Below, piece after piece: positions 1 through 8,730 of a DNA stretch of 41,031 nt (its first letter is position 1; every line of letters starts with the position of its first letter). The notes beneath the pieces were generated by a model, which searched no databases, had not been told where the DNA came from, and was given only the letters and a program-made list of their open reading frames with translations. The stretch comes from Acidihalobacter sp. (GTDB lineage Bacteria; Pseudomonadota; Gammaproteobacteria; DSM-5130; Acidihalobacteraceae), in the NCBI GenBank assembly GCA_027013225.1, contig JALUXU010000056.1, positions 1 to 41,031 of the forward strand, read 5' to 3'. Both the position numbers and the translations under genes were made by a program.

Positions 1-201
1 CCAGGCAACTGTTCGGGTTGTGGTCAGATGAGGGGGAGGCGATCCGTGCTGCTAGCGGTGTGCGTCACCAAGGCTGTGTCGACCTACCTCCCCCGAGCCT
101 CAACATAACGCTTTTTGGATATACAAGAATGTCCATGATGTTGCTCACTCGCAGGTTCGATGGTCGGCAAAGGCGAACATCACCCGATTCCGCGCCGCGG
201 T
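1..201. other. window edge, no gene supported
   Basis: No reading frame here resembles a known protein. The frames that cross it are antisense to fkpB or too short to judge. In many gammaproteobacteria ispH follows fkpB on the same strand, but no IspH-like start (a GFCAGV-type motif) is visible on the minus strand here. An 8-bp inverted pair (GGGGGAGG at 32-39 and CCTCCCCC at 87-94) is present, with no clear role. A 3' end of a plus-strand gene cannot be excluded. Confidence 0.5.
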
Positions 202-660
202 TCATCCTCGGCGGAGGCGGGGAGATGCGGTCTGTTCCCGCGCCAGCACATGGACTTCGAACACGATGTCCTGCCCGGCCAGCGGGTGATTGAAATCGAC
301 TTTCACCGTATCCGCCTCTAGGGCCAGCACGCGGCCAGGCAGACTTTCCCTCGCCGGGGTGTCGAACATAATCACCGCGCCGGGTTCGAGCAGGGCCGGG
401 TCGGTGAACAAGGCGCGCGCCAGGCACTGTATCTTGGCCGGCTCATAGGGGCCGAAGGCCTGTTCTGCGGGCAGTTCGAAGCGCGCGCGCTGGCCGGCCT
501 GCAAGGGCCGGAGGCAGCGTTCCAGCGCCGGATGCAAGGCACCGTCGCCAAGGGTGATCTCCAGCGGTGCAGCGGGGTCGCTGCAATCGAACAACGCGCC
601 ATTGGCAAGAAAGATGGCGTAGTGCAGCCGCAGCCGGCAGTTCGGGACGGAATCATCCAT
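202..660 (-). CDS. fkpB: FKBP-type peptidyl-prolyl cis-trans isomerase (SlpA/FkpB-like)
   Basis: Predicted 152-aa cytosolic prolyl isomerase of the short SlyD/SlpA class, which catalyses cis-trans isomerisation of X-Pro bonds and often has chaperone activity. The opening strand LRLHYAIFLANGALFDCS is typical of the FKBP fold. The middle (about residues 65-125, with PAEQAFGPYEP and later VDFNHPLAGQ) matches the insert-in-flap arrangement of this class. Length fits the family (about 150 aa). I start at ATG 660; an in-frame TTG two codons upstream is possible. It diverges from the peroxiredoxin gene. The usual partner ispH is not seen downstream. Family assignment is firm; substrate is unknown. 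Confidence 0.92.
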   Translation of the reverse strand: MDDSVPNCRLRLHYAIFLANGALFDCSDPAAPLEITLGDGALHPALERCLRPLQAGQRARFELPAEQAFGPYEPAKIQCLARALFTDPALLEPGAVIMFDTPARESLPGRVLALEADTVKVDFNHPLAGQDIVFEVHVLAREQTASPRLRRG

Positions 661-687
661 GGGCAAAATCTTTTCAGCGGTTGCTTA

Positions 688-716
688 TATACATTTGGAA
701 TTGGACTGAGTATAAT
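688..716 (+). promoter_or_regulatory. putative sigma70 promoter of the peroxiredoxin gene
   Basis: A perfect -10 box TATAAT (711-716) lies 17 bp downstream of TATACA (688-693), a 4/6 match to the -35 consensus. It would give a leader of about 130 nt before ATG 855. No binding site for an oxidative-stress regulator could be recognised by eye. Confidence 0.45.
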
Positions 717-854
717 TCACGACAAGCACCGGAAGACGACCCCAGTCGAATGCACGATGCGGCCAGCGCCGCCGCGCCATTCGACCGGCATTTCTCTGAA
801 GGTCGCTACACAGTCTCAAATTTTTCACCTCACAAGTCACGCAGGAGCCACATC

Positions 855-1529
855 ATGGAGACGACCGTACAGACACAGACCTTTGCCACGACCCTGCCCC
901 GGCTGAACGAGCCGGCACCGCAATTCAAGGCGAAAACGACGCACGGCGAGCGTTCGCTCGCGGATTACAAGGGGCGCTGGCTGATTCTGTTTTCGCATCC
1001 GGCCGATTTTACGCCGGTTTGCACCACCGAGTTCATCGCCTTCGCCCGCCATTACGAACAGTTCAAGGCGAAGAACTGCGATCTTCTCGGCCTGTCCATC
1101 GACAGCAATTACGCCCATATCGCCTGGGTGCGCAATATCAAGGAGAAATTCGGCGTCGAGATTCCGTTCCCGATCATCGAAGACCTGAACATGAAAGTGG
1201 CGCATGCCTACGGCATGATCCACCCCGGCGCTGACGATACTTCGGCGGTACGCTCGGTGTTTTTCATCGATCCGGAAGGCATGCTGCGCGCCATGGTCTA
1301 TTACCCGATGAGCAATGGTCGCTCGATTCCGGAATTTTTACGCCTGCTCGAGGCGATGCAGACCTCGGACGCCAATGCCTGCGCCACGCCCGAGGGATGG
1401 CGGCCGGGCGAGCCGGTGATCGTGCCGCCGCCGGCCACGGCCGATGGTGCCGAGCATCGGATCGAGGCAGGCTATGAGTGCGTGGACTATGAGTGCGTGG
1501 ACTGGTATTTTTGCAAGAAAACGCTGTGA
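855..1529 (+). CDS. peroxiredoxin, Prx6 / AhpC-TSA type
   Basis: Predicted 224-aa thiol peroxidase that reduces H2O2 or organic hydroperoxides through a peroxidatic cysteine. The active-site segment DFTPVCTTEF places Cys56 in the PxxxT/SxxC-type motif, and the PVCTTE form is characteristic of Prx6. The long C-terminal dimerisation arm is present. The end carries CVDWYFC (Cys214, Cys220), resembling the CxDWWFC tail of archaeal Prx6 enzymes, where these residues can resolve the peroxidatic Cys. A 15-bp in-frame duplication just before it adds Cys209. Start ATG 855 is preceded by AGGAG; longer in-frame extension upstream is unlikely. Monocistronic, with its own promoter and terminator. Confidence 0.94.
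   Translation: METTVQTQTFATTLPRLNEPAPQFKAKTTHGERSLADYKGRWLILFSHPADFTPVCTTEFIAFARHYEQFKAKNCDLLGLSIDSNYAHIAWVRNIKEKFGVEIPFPIIEDLNMKVAHAYGMIHPGADDTSAVRSVFFIDPEGMLRAMVYYPMSNGRSIPEFLRLLEAMQTSDANACATPEGWRPGEPVIVPPPATADGAEHRIEAGYECVDYECVDWYFCKKTL
1473..1502 (+). repeat. 15-bp perfect tandem duplication inside the peroxiredoxin gene
   Basis: TATGAGTGCGTGGAC occurs twice without a gap (1473-1487, 1488-1502). It encodes YECVD-YECVD immediately upstream of WYFC. The frame is kept and the copies are identical, so the duplication looks recent or selected. Confidence 0.97.
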
Positions 1530-1554
1530 TCCGCGCCCGCTGAGCGTTGTTTGG

Positions 1555-1583
1555 AAAAACCGGCCTTGGCCGGTTTTTCTTTT
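1555..1583 (+). terminator. Rho-independent terminator of the peroxiredoxin gene
   Basis: AAAAACCGGCC followed by GGCCGGTTTTT forms a GC-rich stem closed by a CUUG-type loop, followed by TTTTTCTTTT. It lies 26 nt after the stop codon. The A-run before the stem could also let it work on the other strand. Confidence 0.88.
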
Positions 1584-1712
1584 GGGCATTTGAGTGGTGC
1601 GAGGTTTGGACAAGGATCTGCCGTCCCTGTTTGCGCGGGGCTGCTACAATTTGCGCCTTATGAACGTCTATAAAACAATGCGACTTCCAGGAACGGTAGG
1701 TGGAGCGGACCG

Positions 1713-3536
1713 ATGACGCTCTCTACAGGAAAGAAACCGGATCGGATTACCCCCGATGAGGCGGGGAATCTGAGCGGCCTGTTTCACGCACGGGTCACCC
1801 GCAGTCCTGATGCGGTCGCCTATGTGCAATACGACAACGGCGGCAAGATCTGGCAGGAGACTACCTGGGCCGAAATGGCGCTGGAGGTCGGCCGCTGGCA
1901 AGCGGCGCTTCGCAAGGAGGGTCTGCAGGCGGGCGATCGCGTCGCGTTGATGTTGCGTAATGCGCGCGAATGGGTGGTGTTCGATCAGGCGGCATTGGGT
2001 CTGGGGTTGATCACGGTGCCTCTATATACCGACGACCGCCCTGATAACGTCGCGCAAATCGTCGAGGAGACCGGCGCCCGATTGCTGGTGGTGGACGGCA
2101 AGCGGCAATGGCGACGCCTGCAGGCTGTGAGCGAGCGATTCGAAAGTCTGCAGCGCATCGTGAGCCTGGCGAATATCGAGGTAGAGGATGGTTCGATGGA
2201 TTCCAGGCTCGAATCGCTGGCGGCCTGGAGTTTCGGTTGTCACGGTCCGGCCGAGCGCTTATCGGCGGATGCGGATGCGCTCGCGAGTATCGTCTATACA
2301 TCCGGCACTTCCGGCCGGCCGAAAGGCGTCATGCTCAGCCATCGCAATATGCTGGAAAACGCTTATGCGCCCTCGCTGGTGGCCGATATCACTCCTGAAG
2401 ACGTGTTTCTTTCCTTTTTGCCTTTGTCGCACACTTTGGAGCGCACCGCCGGTTATTACATGCCTATGGTGTGCGGCGCGCGTGTCGCATTCGCCCGCGC
2501 GGCGCAGCAACTGGGCGAAGATCTACAAGCGATCAGGCCGACCTTGCTGATTTCGGTGCCGCGCATCTACGAACGCGTGCATGCGCGCTTGCGCAAGCAA
2601 CTGGAAAAACAGGGCGGGTTTTCGCGCCGTCTGTTCGATGAGGCCGTGGACATTGGCTGGCGGCGCTATCTGCGTGCGCAAGGGCGCGGCGGTTGGCATC
2701 CGAAGCATCTGGCGGGTCCGGCGCTCGATCGCCTGGCGGGAGCCAAATTGCGTGAACGGCTGGGTGGACGGCTTCGCTTCGCCATCTGCGGTGGCGCGCC
2801 ACTGTCACCTGAGCTGGCGCGGGTGTTCACGGCATTGGGTATTCCCTTGCTGCAAGGCTATGGCCTGACCGAGGCCAGCCCGGTGGTCAGTGTCAATCGC
2901 CCCGAGAGCAATGCCGTCGAGAGTGTCGGCCCACCTTTGGGAGGCGTAGAAGTTCGCATTGGTGAAAATTCGGAATTGTTGGTGCGCGGACCCAACGTGA
3001 TGTTGGGTTACTGGAACAACGAAGAGAGCACCCGCGCAGCGATCGATGCGGAAGGCTGGTTGCATACCGGCGATCAGGCGCGATTGGACGAAGCGGGCCG
3101 AATCCATCTGACCGGACGCATAAAGGACATCATCGTATTGGCGAACGGAGAAAAGGTGTCGCCCGCGGAGATGGAACTCGCCATCGGCCTGGATGCGCTG
3201 TTTGATCAGGTGGTGGTGGTGGGCGAAGGCCGGCCGTATCTGGCTGCGCTGGCGGTTGTTAACGAAGATGCCTGGATCGATTTCGTCCGCGAGTGCGATG
3301 CCGATCCCGACGACCTCGCTTCACTGCGCGACCGGTTCGTGGAGCGTCGCGCATTGCAGCGCATTGGCCGCGCTTTGTACGCCTTCCCAGGCTATGCCCA
3401 GGTGCGCCGGATTCGCTTGTTGCGTCATCCATGGACGGTGGAGGATGGGCTGATGACGCCCACGCAGAAACTGAAAAAGGCGCGCATTCTGGTCGAACAT
3501 GCCGAGGACATAGCCACAATGTACGAGGAGAAATGA
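1713..3536 (+). CDS. long-chain acyl-CoA synthetase (AMP-forming, FadD15-like)
   Basis: Predicted 607-aa adenylate-forming ligase that activates fatty acids with ATP and CoA. The AMP-binding signature YTSGTSGRPKGVMLSH lies near residues 195-210. Later motifs include QGYGLTEASPVVS (adenine-binding region), GWLHTGDQA and the hinge-type segment GRIKDIIVLANGEKVSP. The 600-residue length and the extended C-terminus fit the bacterial long-chain (FadD15/FAA1-like) group rather than short-chain ligases. ATG 1713 is preceded by GGAG at good spacing. Its stop overlaps the thioesterase start (ATGA), and a FadL-type porin and an AcuI-like reductase follow, indicating a fatty-acid uptake and activation operon. 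Confidence 0.92.
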   Translation: MTLSTGKKPDRITPDEAGNLSGLFHARVTRSPDAVAYVQYDNGGKIWQETTWAEMALEVGRWQAALRKEGLQAGDRVALMLRNAREWVVFDQAALGLGLITVPLYTDDRPDNVAQIVEETGARLLVVDGKRQWRRLQAVSERFESLQRIVSLANIEVEDGSMDSRLESLAAWSFGCHGPAERLSADADALASIVYTSGTSGRPKGVMLSHRNMLENAYAPSLVADITPEDVFLSFLPLSHTLERTAGYYMPMVCGARVAFARAAQQLGEDLQAIRPTLLISVPRIYERVHARLRKQLEKQGGFSRRLFDEAVDIGWRRYLRAQGRGGWHPKHLAGPALDRLAGAKLRERLGGRLRFAICGGAPLSPELARVFTALGIPLLQGYGLTEASPVVSVNRPESNAVESVGPPLGGVEVRIGENSELLVRGPNVMLGYWNNEESTRAAIDAEGWLHTGDQARLDEAGRIHLTGRIKDIIVLANGEKVSPAEMELAIGLDALFDQVVVVGEGRPYLAALAVVNEDAWIDFVRECDADPDDLASLRDRFVERRALQRIGRALYAFPGYAQVRRIRLLRHPWTVEDGLMTPTQKLKKARILVEHAEDIATMYEEK

Positions 3537-3937
3537 GTATGCGGGATGGCAAGGGTCTGCTCAGCGGCGAGGAACCGGTGCTGCGCGTGCCGGCGCGGCC
3601 GGGCGATATCAATCTGGGTGGAGATATCTTCGGCGGCTGGATTATGTCGCAGATCGACATTGCAGGCAGCATTCCCGCGGTGGCCCGCAGCCGCGGACGC
3701 GTGGTAACCGTGGCCGTCGATCATCTGGTGTTCATGAAGCCGGTAAAGGTGGGCGACATCGTCAGCCTGTACGCGGATGTCGTTGAGGTGGGGCGGACAT
3801 CGATGAAGGTTTCGGTCGCCGTCTATGTGCATCGCGGTTGGCTGGATCCGCAATTCATTCAGGTGTCCGAGGCGAAATTGACGTATGTCGCCGTTGACGA
3901 CGATGGACATCCACGACCGGTGCCGGTTGCGGATTGA
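3533..3937 (+). CDS. acyl-CoA thioesterase, YciA-like hotdog fold
   Basis: Predicted 134-aa cytosolic hotdog-fold thioesterase that hydrolyses acyl-CoA to free acid and CoA. The N-terminal segment GDINLGGDIFGGWIMSQID matches the YciA/BACH signature (N-x-x-G-x-x-FGG, with Asp at the helix start). The central VDHLVFMKPVKVGD strand is also typical. The start is the ATG that overlaps the synthetase stop as ATGA, preceded by GAGGAG at 3525-3530, so translation is probably coupled. A synthetase and a thioesterase made from the same message suggest control of the acyl-CoA pool; this role is inferred. Confidence 0.9.
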   Translation: MSMRDGKGLLSGEEPVLRVPARPGDINLGGDIFGGWIMSQIDIAGSIPAVARSRGRVVTVAVDHLVFMKPVKVGDIVSLYADVVEVGRTSMKVSVAVYVHRGWLDPQFIQVSEAKLTYVAVDDDGHPRPVPVAD

Positions 3938-3981
3938 ACAGTTCCTTCACAAAAAATATATTCAAACGAGGAGGAGGAGAG

Positions 3982-5346
3982 ATGGCCATGAAAAAGTGCA
4001 TTACGATTCCCTGTCTGATGGCGGCCGCCGGCCTGAGCCTGCCGGCGATCACGCAGGCCGCGGGTTTTGCCATCACCGAACAGAATGCCACCGGCTTGGG
4101 CACCGCCTACGCCGATATGGCAACGGGCAACGGCAATGCCAGCGGAATGTTTTTCAATCCCGCGGCAATGAACCTGTTGCCCGGGTCGCAGCTCAGCGGC
4201 GGATTGATCTATATCGATCCACGTTTCCAGTTGCATGACGGCAAGAGCATCACTCCGCTCCATACCTCCATTTCCGGAGGCGACGGCGGCAATGCCGGCG
4301 TGGCCGCGCCTGTGCCCAACTTTTTCATTACGCATGCCATTGATCTGCGTTGGCATATCGGTTTTGGCATCAGCGTTCCGTATGGCTTGTCCACTAAATA
4401 CAATGCCGGCTGGCTTGGTCGCTATCACGCCATTGACAGCCGCGTGGACGTGATCAATCTCAATCCGGCTTTCAGTTATCAGGCGACTCAGCGACTCAGC
4501 CTGGGCTTCGGCATCGACGTGCAATACGCCAAGGCGCATCTGACGAGCGCCGTGGATAGCGGTTCCTTGTGCTACGGAGCGGCGCTGCGTGGACAGGTTC
4601 CGGGGGGAATCAGTACCTGTAAAGCCTATGGGCTGACGCCTGGCAACGCCGCCGCCGATGGCAAGGCGACGGTCAACGGCAGCGACTGGGCCGTGGGCTG
4701 GAACGCCGGCCTTTTGTGGCAGGCTTCGCCTGCCACACGCGTGGGCCTTACCTATCGCGCCGCGGTTGATCACACCCTCAAAGGCAGCGTGGACTATGTC
4801 GGTATTCCCCGGCTTCTGGCTTCCAATCCGCAACTTGCCAACAGCAGCGCTTACGCCGCCTTGAACCTGCCGGCCACAGCCAATCTCGGCGTCAGCCAGA
4901 AGATTTCACCGCGCTGGACGCTTCTGGCCGATCTTTTGTGGACCCAGTGGAGCCGCTTCAAGGAGTTACGCGTGGTCAAGGATAATGGCCAGCCGAGTCT
5001 GGTGACCACAGAGAACTGGAAGGATACCTGGCGGATTACCGTCGGCGCACGATACAAACAGAATCAGAGGCTGACTTGGCGCATGGGCGTGGCCTATGAC
5101 CCCACCCCGGTGCCCAATGCGCAGCATCGCACTGCACGCCTGCCCGACAGCGACCGCACCTGGCTGTCGCTGGGTATCGGCTATGTCATCAATCCGCGGG
5201 TCACGCTCGATGTCGCCTACACGCATATCTGGTTCCCCAGCGCCGCCATCGACAACACCACGGAAGGCGCCTACAAAAACACCCTGACCGGCAATTACAC
5301 CGGCTCGGTGGACATGCTCGGAGCGCAAGTCAGCTACCGCTTCTGA
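3982..5346 (+). CDS. FadL-family outer-membrane long-chain fatty acid transporter
   Basis: Predicted 454-aa outer-membrane beta-barrel of the FadL/TodX family for uptake of hydrophobic substrates (fatty acids, possibly hydrocarbons). A signal peptide (about residues 1-26, ending ITQA) precedes AGFAITEQNATGLG, the N-terminal hatch sequence typical of FadL, followed by the family FFNPA segment. The protein ends in QVSYRF, a C-terminal aromatic outer-membrane sorting signal. ATG 3982 was chosen for the very strong AGGAGGAGGAG just upstream; ATG 3988 is an alternative. It sits in the acyl-CoA synthetase operon. Actual substrate cannot be read from sequence. Confidence 0.92.
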   Translation: MAMKKCITIPCLMAAAGLSLPAITQAAGFAITEQNATGLGTAYADMATGNGNASGMFFNPAAMNLLPGSQLSGGLIYIDPRFQLHDGKSITPLHTSISGGDGGNAGVAAPVPNFFITHAIDLRWHIGFGISVPYGLSTKYNAGWLGRYHAIDSRVDVINLNPAFSYQATQRLSLGFGIDVQYAKAHLTSAVDSGSLCYGAALRGQVPGGISTCKAYGLTPGNAAADGKATVNGSDWAVGWNAGLLWQASPATRVGLTYRAAVDHTLKGSVDYVGIPRLLASNPQLANSSAYAALNLPATANLGVSQKISPRWTLLADLLWTQWSRFKELRVVKDNGQPSLVTTENWKDTWRITVGARYKQNQRLTWRMGVAYDPTPVPNAQHRTARLPDSDRTWLSLGIGYVINPRVTLDVAYTHIWFPSAAIDNTTEGAYKNTLTGNYTGSVDMLGAQVSYRF

Positions 5347-5361
5347 AGTGTAAGTAAAACC

Positions 5362-6360
5362 ATGAGCGAGACTTTCCGCGCTTTTCGCATTCACCGCGAC
5401 GAATCCGGCCTCACCCGCGCCGGCATCGAGACGCTGCGCCTCGATGATCTTTCCTCAGGAGAGGTGTTGATCCGCGTGGCCTATTCCGCGGTCAATTACA
5501 AGGATGCGCTGGCCGGCACCGGCCAAGGCCGCATTCTTCGACGTTCGCCGCTTGTCGGCGGCATCGATGCCGCCGGCACAGTGGTGCGCGATGACACCGG
5601 CCGCCTGACTGCCGGCACGCCGGTGGTCGTTACCGGCGGCGGTTTGTCGGAGACTCGTGACGGCGGCTATGCAAAATTTCTGCGCGCTCCGGCAGAGATT
5701 GTGATTCCACTTCCGCCGGACATCACTTTGTTCGAGGCCGCCGCCATGGGTACGGCGGGTTTTACCTCTGCCCTCGCGATCCAGCGCATGGAGGACAATC
5801 ATCAGCGCCCCGAGAACGGCCCTGTCCTGGTCACTGGCGCAAGCGGCGGCGTCGGTAGTTTTGCCATAGACATGCTTTCTGAGCAGGGTTATGAGGTTCA
5901 TGCCCTCACCGGCAAGCCCGAGACCAGCGGCGAGTTGCTTAGCGAACTGGGCGCAAAGGAAATCGTCGACCGACGAACGCTCGATCTTGGCGCGCGGCCG
6001 CTGGAGAAAGCGCTGTGGGGCGGCGCGGTGGACAATGTCGGCGGTGATGTCCTGGCCTGGCTCACGCGCACGTTACGCCCTTATGGGAATATCGCTGCGG
6101 TGGGGTTGGCAGGGGGTATCGAGCTGCATACCACGGTCATGCCTTTCATTCTGCGCGGCGTCAGTTTGCTTGGCATTCATTCGGTGGATTGCCCCTACGA
6201 ATTGCGCCGGCATCTCTGGTCTCGGCTCGCCACCGATCTGCGCCCCCGTCATCTGGATCGCGTTGTGCAGGGTATGGTTCGCATAGATGGCTTGGAATCC
6301 GTTTTCGAGGACATGCTGGCCGGAAAACGTCACGGTCGCTTGGTAGTGCAGGTGGATTGA
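5362..6360 (+). CDS. NADPH-dependent quinone/acrylyl-CoA reductase (AcuI/YhdH type)
   Basis: Predicted 332-aa zinc-independent medium-chain dehydrogenase/reductase. The N-terminal GroES-like domain contains YSAVNYKDALAGTGQG, the YhdH/AcuI signature. The Rossmann domain carries VTGASGGVGSFAIDML for NADPH binding near residues 155-170. Characterised members reduce acryloyl-CoA to propionyl-CoA. It starts 15 nt after the FadL stop and is probably the last gene of the lipid operon, so it may handle an enoyl-CoA-type intermediate or a toxic acrylyl species; this role is inferred. The next genes are convergent. No terminator is evident in the 64-nt gap. Confidence 0.9.
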   Translation: MSETFRAFRIHRDESGLTRAGIETLRLDDLSSGEVLIRVAYSAVNYKDALAGTGQGRILRRSPLVGGIDAAGTVVRDDTGRLTAGTPVVVTGGGLSETRDGGYAKFLRAPAEIVIPLPPDITLFEAAAMGTAGFTSALAIQRMEDNHQRPENGPVLVTGASGGVGSFAIDMLSEQGYEVHALTGKPETSGELLSELGAKEIVDRRTLDLGARPLEKALWGGAVDNVGGDVLAWLTRTLRPYGNIAAVGLAGGIELHTTVMPFILRGVSLLGIHSVDCPYELRRHLWSRLATDLRPRHLDRVVQGMVRIDGLESVFEDMLAGKRHGRLVVQVD

Positions 6361-6424
6361 CGCGGTAACCAAACGAGGTTGCCGAAGTCGGCTCTCGAAA
6401 GGGGGCGCTTGCAGGTGGTTGCGC

Positions 6425-7348
6425 TCACTTCAGGCGGGCGATGTCAGCGAGTACCGCGTCCATGGAACGACGGAACATGGCGGCTTCTTCCGTCTGCAGA
6501 TCGAGTTCGACGATGCGCTCCACGCCGTTCTTGCCAAGGACGCACGGCACTCCCATTGCGCCCTCTTCATAGCTGTACTCTCCTTGAAGGATGGCGATGG
6601 CGGGCAGAACGCGCTTGCGATCTGTGATCATCGCCTCGGCCATCTGCGCGATAGCGGCGCCAGGAGCGTCATAGGCGCTGGAATTCTGGCGCAAGGCCAG
6701 TACCTCCGCGCCGCCTTGACGCGTGCGCGCGACGATTCGGGCCAGCGTTTCTTCATCGAGAAAATGCGCGATTGGAATTCCGCTGATGGTGGTATAGCGC
6801 AACATCGGCACCATGGCGTCGCCGTGGCCGCCCAGCACCATGGCCTGGATATCGCAAGTGCAAAGGCCGGTTTCCATCGCTACGAAGGCCGCCATCCGGG
6901 AGGAGTCGAGCACGCCGGCCTGGCCGATGACGCGCTCGCGAGGCCAGCCGCTTTTTCGCCAGGCGCGCCAGGTGAGTACATCGACCGGATTGGAAACGAC
7001 CAGCAAGATGGCCTGGGGCGCATGTTTCTGGATATCGGCAACGATGCCGTCGATGATACCCACATTGGTGTCGAGCACGTCGGAGCGCGACATTCCAGGT
7101 TTGCGTGGTATGCCGGCGGTGATGATGACGAGGCCAGCGCCTGCCATGAGGGCGGGGTCGGCGCCACCGCGCAGATGAGTGTCGAAACCGAACAGAGGCG
7201 CGGTTTCCTGGATATCCAGCGCGCAGCCTTCAGCTGCGCCTTCGCGAATATCGATGAGAACGAGTTCGCGGGTAAGATCGCGCTGGGCGATGAACTGTGC
7301 GGCGGCTTCGCCCACACGACCGGCGCCGATGATGGCGATTTTCTGCAT
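6425..7348 (-). CDS. mdh: malate dehydrogenase (LDH-like, NAD-dependent)
   Basis: Predicted 307-aa malate dehydrogenase interconverting malate and oxaloacetate in the TCA cycle. The N-terminal GAGRVGEAAA is the dinucleotide loop, with LIDI (Asp33) favouring NAD. The substrate loop reads AGIPRKPGMSR; Arg82 at the specificity position indicates malate rather than lactate. The catalytic pair Asp148 and His175 (GVLDSSR, GGHGD) is present. It belongs to the type-3, LDH-like MDH group, not the E. coli type. A good ribosome-binding site (GGAGG) precedes ATG 7348. It lies 56 nt downstream of the malic enzyme gene and is probably co-transcribed with it. Confidence 0.94.
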   Translation of the reverse strand: MQKIAIIGAGRVGEAAAQFIAQRDLTRELVLIDIREGAAEGCALDIQETAPLFGFDTHLRGGADPALMAGAGLVIITAGIPRKPGMSRSDVLDTNVGIIDGIVADIQKHAPQAILLVVSNPVDVLTWRAWRKSGWPRERVIGQAGVLDSSRMAAFVAMETGLCTCDIQAMVLGGHGDAMVPMLRYTTISGIPIAHFLDEETLARIVARTRQGGAEVLALRQNSSAYDAPGAAIAQMAEAMITDRKRVLPAIAILQGEYSYEEGAMGVPCVLGKNGVERIVELDLQTEEAAMFRRSMDAVLADIARLK

Positions 7349-7404
7349 GTCTAACCTCCAGGGCCTCTCAGGAGTTTAGACCATGGCGTTGCCATTCGCA
7401 GTGG

Positions 7405-8625
7405 TCATGTCCGGGCGACGCCACTGCGTCGGGCAGCGGCTGAAATGACCGGAGGCAGCCAGTCGATCAGGCGCGGATCGAAAGGTTTTGGCACGATGTA
7501 GTCCGGGCCAAAGGAAATATTTTCCAGTCCGTAGGCATCCAGCACGGGACGCGGTACGGGCTCATGCGTCAGCTCGGCCAATGCCTTGACCGCGGCGATG
7601 AGCATGTCGTCGTTGATCGCACGCGCCCGCGCGTCGAGCGCCCCTCTGAAGATGTAAGGAAATCCGAGTACGTTGTTGATCTGATTGGGGTAGTCGCTGC
7701 GTCCAGTGGCGATGATGACATCCTCGCGGGTTTTTTTTGCGAGTTCCGGCAGGATTTCCGGGTCGGGGTTGGCCAGGGCGAATACGATCGGCGTGTCGGC
7801 CATGCTGCGCAGCATGTCAGGCGTGAACAGATCGGGGCCGGAAACACCGATGAAAACGTCCGCGTCAGCGCAGGCATCGGCCAGCGTGCGCCGTTCCGTG
7901 TCGGCCGCAAAGCGTTGCTTGTATTCATTGAGATCGTCCCGGCCGCGGTGCACGACGCCCTTGCGATCCACCATTAACAGGTTCTCCCGTCGTGCACCCA
8001 GTTTGAGCAACAAATCCATGGTGGCGATGCCGGCCGCGCCGGCGCCCAGGCAAACGGCATGCATGTCTTCTATGCGCTTGCCGGCGATTTTCAGAGCATT
8101 GAGCAGGCCGGCGGCAGTGATCACGGCGGTCCCATGCTGATCATCATGAAAAACCGGGATGTCGAGGCGCTCGCGTAATTCGCGTTCGATGCGAAAGCAA
8201 TGCGGGGCGGCGATGTCTTCGAGATTGATGCCGCCAAAAGTAGGTGCGATGCGAGCCACGGTTTCGATGAACGCTTCGGGCGATTCGGCATCGACTTCGA
8301 TATCGAATACATCGATATCGGCGAAAGCCTTGAACAGCACGCCCTTGCCCTCCATCACCGGCTTACCGGCCAGGGGGCCCACCTTGCCGAGGCCGAGCAC
8401 GGCGCTGCCGTCGGTGATCACCGCGACAAGATTGCCCTTGGCGGTATAGCGATAGGCGTCTTCGGGATCACGGGCGATGTGGCGCACCGGCTCGGCGACA
8501 CCAGGCGAATAGGCCAGGGCGAGATCATGGGGGGTGCGCGTCGGTTTGGTGATCTGAATGGCGATTTTCCCCGGTGTGGGCGAGGCATGGTAGGCGAGTG
8601 CTTCTTCGTTGAGCTTGTTTGTCAT
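7405..8625 (-). CDS. NADP-type malic enzyme, short form without phosphotransacetylase domain
   Basis: Predicted 406-aa oxidative malate decarboxylase (malate to pyruvate, CO2 and reduced cofactor). The N-terminal part contains [13 protein letters not shown] and [13 protein letters not shown]. The metal and substrate region has [10 protein letters not shown], and the Rossmann domain has [16 protein letters not shown]. The length corresponds to the catalytic module only; E. coli MaeB has an extra phosphotransacetylase-like half of about 330 aa that is absent here. With mdh next, the pair controls flux between malate, oxaloacetate and pyruvate. No obvious ribosome-binding site precedes ATG 8625. 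Cofactor preference is inferred from the family. Confidence 0.92.
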   Translation of the reverse strand: MTNKLNEEALAYHASPTPGKIAIQITKPTRTPHDLALAYSPGVAEPVRHIARDPEDAYRYTAKGNLVAVITDGSAVLGLGKVGPLAGKPVMEGKGVLFKAFADIDVFDIEVDAESPEAFIETVARIAPTFGGINLEDIAAPHCFRIERELRERLDIPVFHDDQHGTAVITAAGLLNALKIAGKRIEDMHAVCLGAGAAGIATMDLLLKLGARRENLLMVDRKGVVHRGRDDLNEYKQRFAADTERRTLADACADADVFIGVSGPDLFTPDMLRSMADTPIVFALANPDPEILPELAKKTREDVIIATGRSDYPNQINNVLGFPYIFRGALDARARAINDDMLIAAVKALAELTHEPVPRPVLDAYGLENISFGPDYIVPKPFDPRLIDWLPPVISAAARRSGVART

Positions 8626-8697
8626 GATGGAATGAATTTGTGGATGAGTGGATGCGCGGCATCCTACTCCAAGCGGCCATGAGTCGCCAGATGAACA

Positions 8698-8706
8698 TGC
8701 TAGAAT
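8698..8706 (+). promoter_or_regulatory. putative extended -10 promoter of pyrE
   Basis: TGCTAGAAT fits an extended -10 element (TGnTAnAAT) in the roughly 100-nt divergent gap between the malic enzyme and pyrE. No good -35 box is visible, as is common for this class. The leader would be about 18 nt. Confidence 0.4.
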
Positions 8707-8730
8707 TTGAATTTTTTAAGGAAAATAACG

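Noticed and set aside
3859-4833. Long minus-strand open frame (324 codons) antisense to the FadL gene
   Set aside because: Its sequence resembles no protein family, and the plus strand has a clear signal peptide, FadL motifs and strong ribosome-binding site.
6419-7354. Plus-strand open frame (311 codons) covering mdh
   Set aside because: It mirrors mdh almost exactly. The minus strand carries all MDH motifs.
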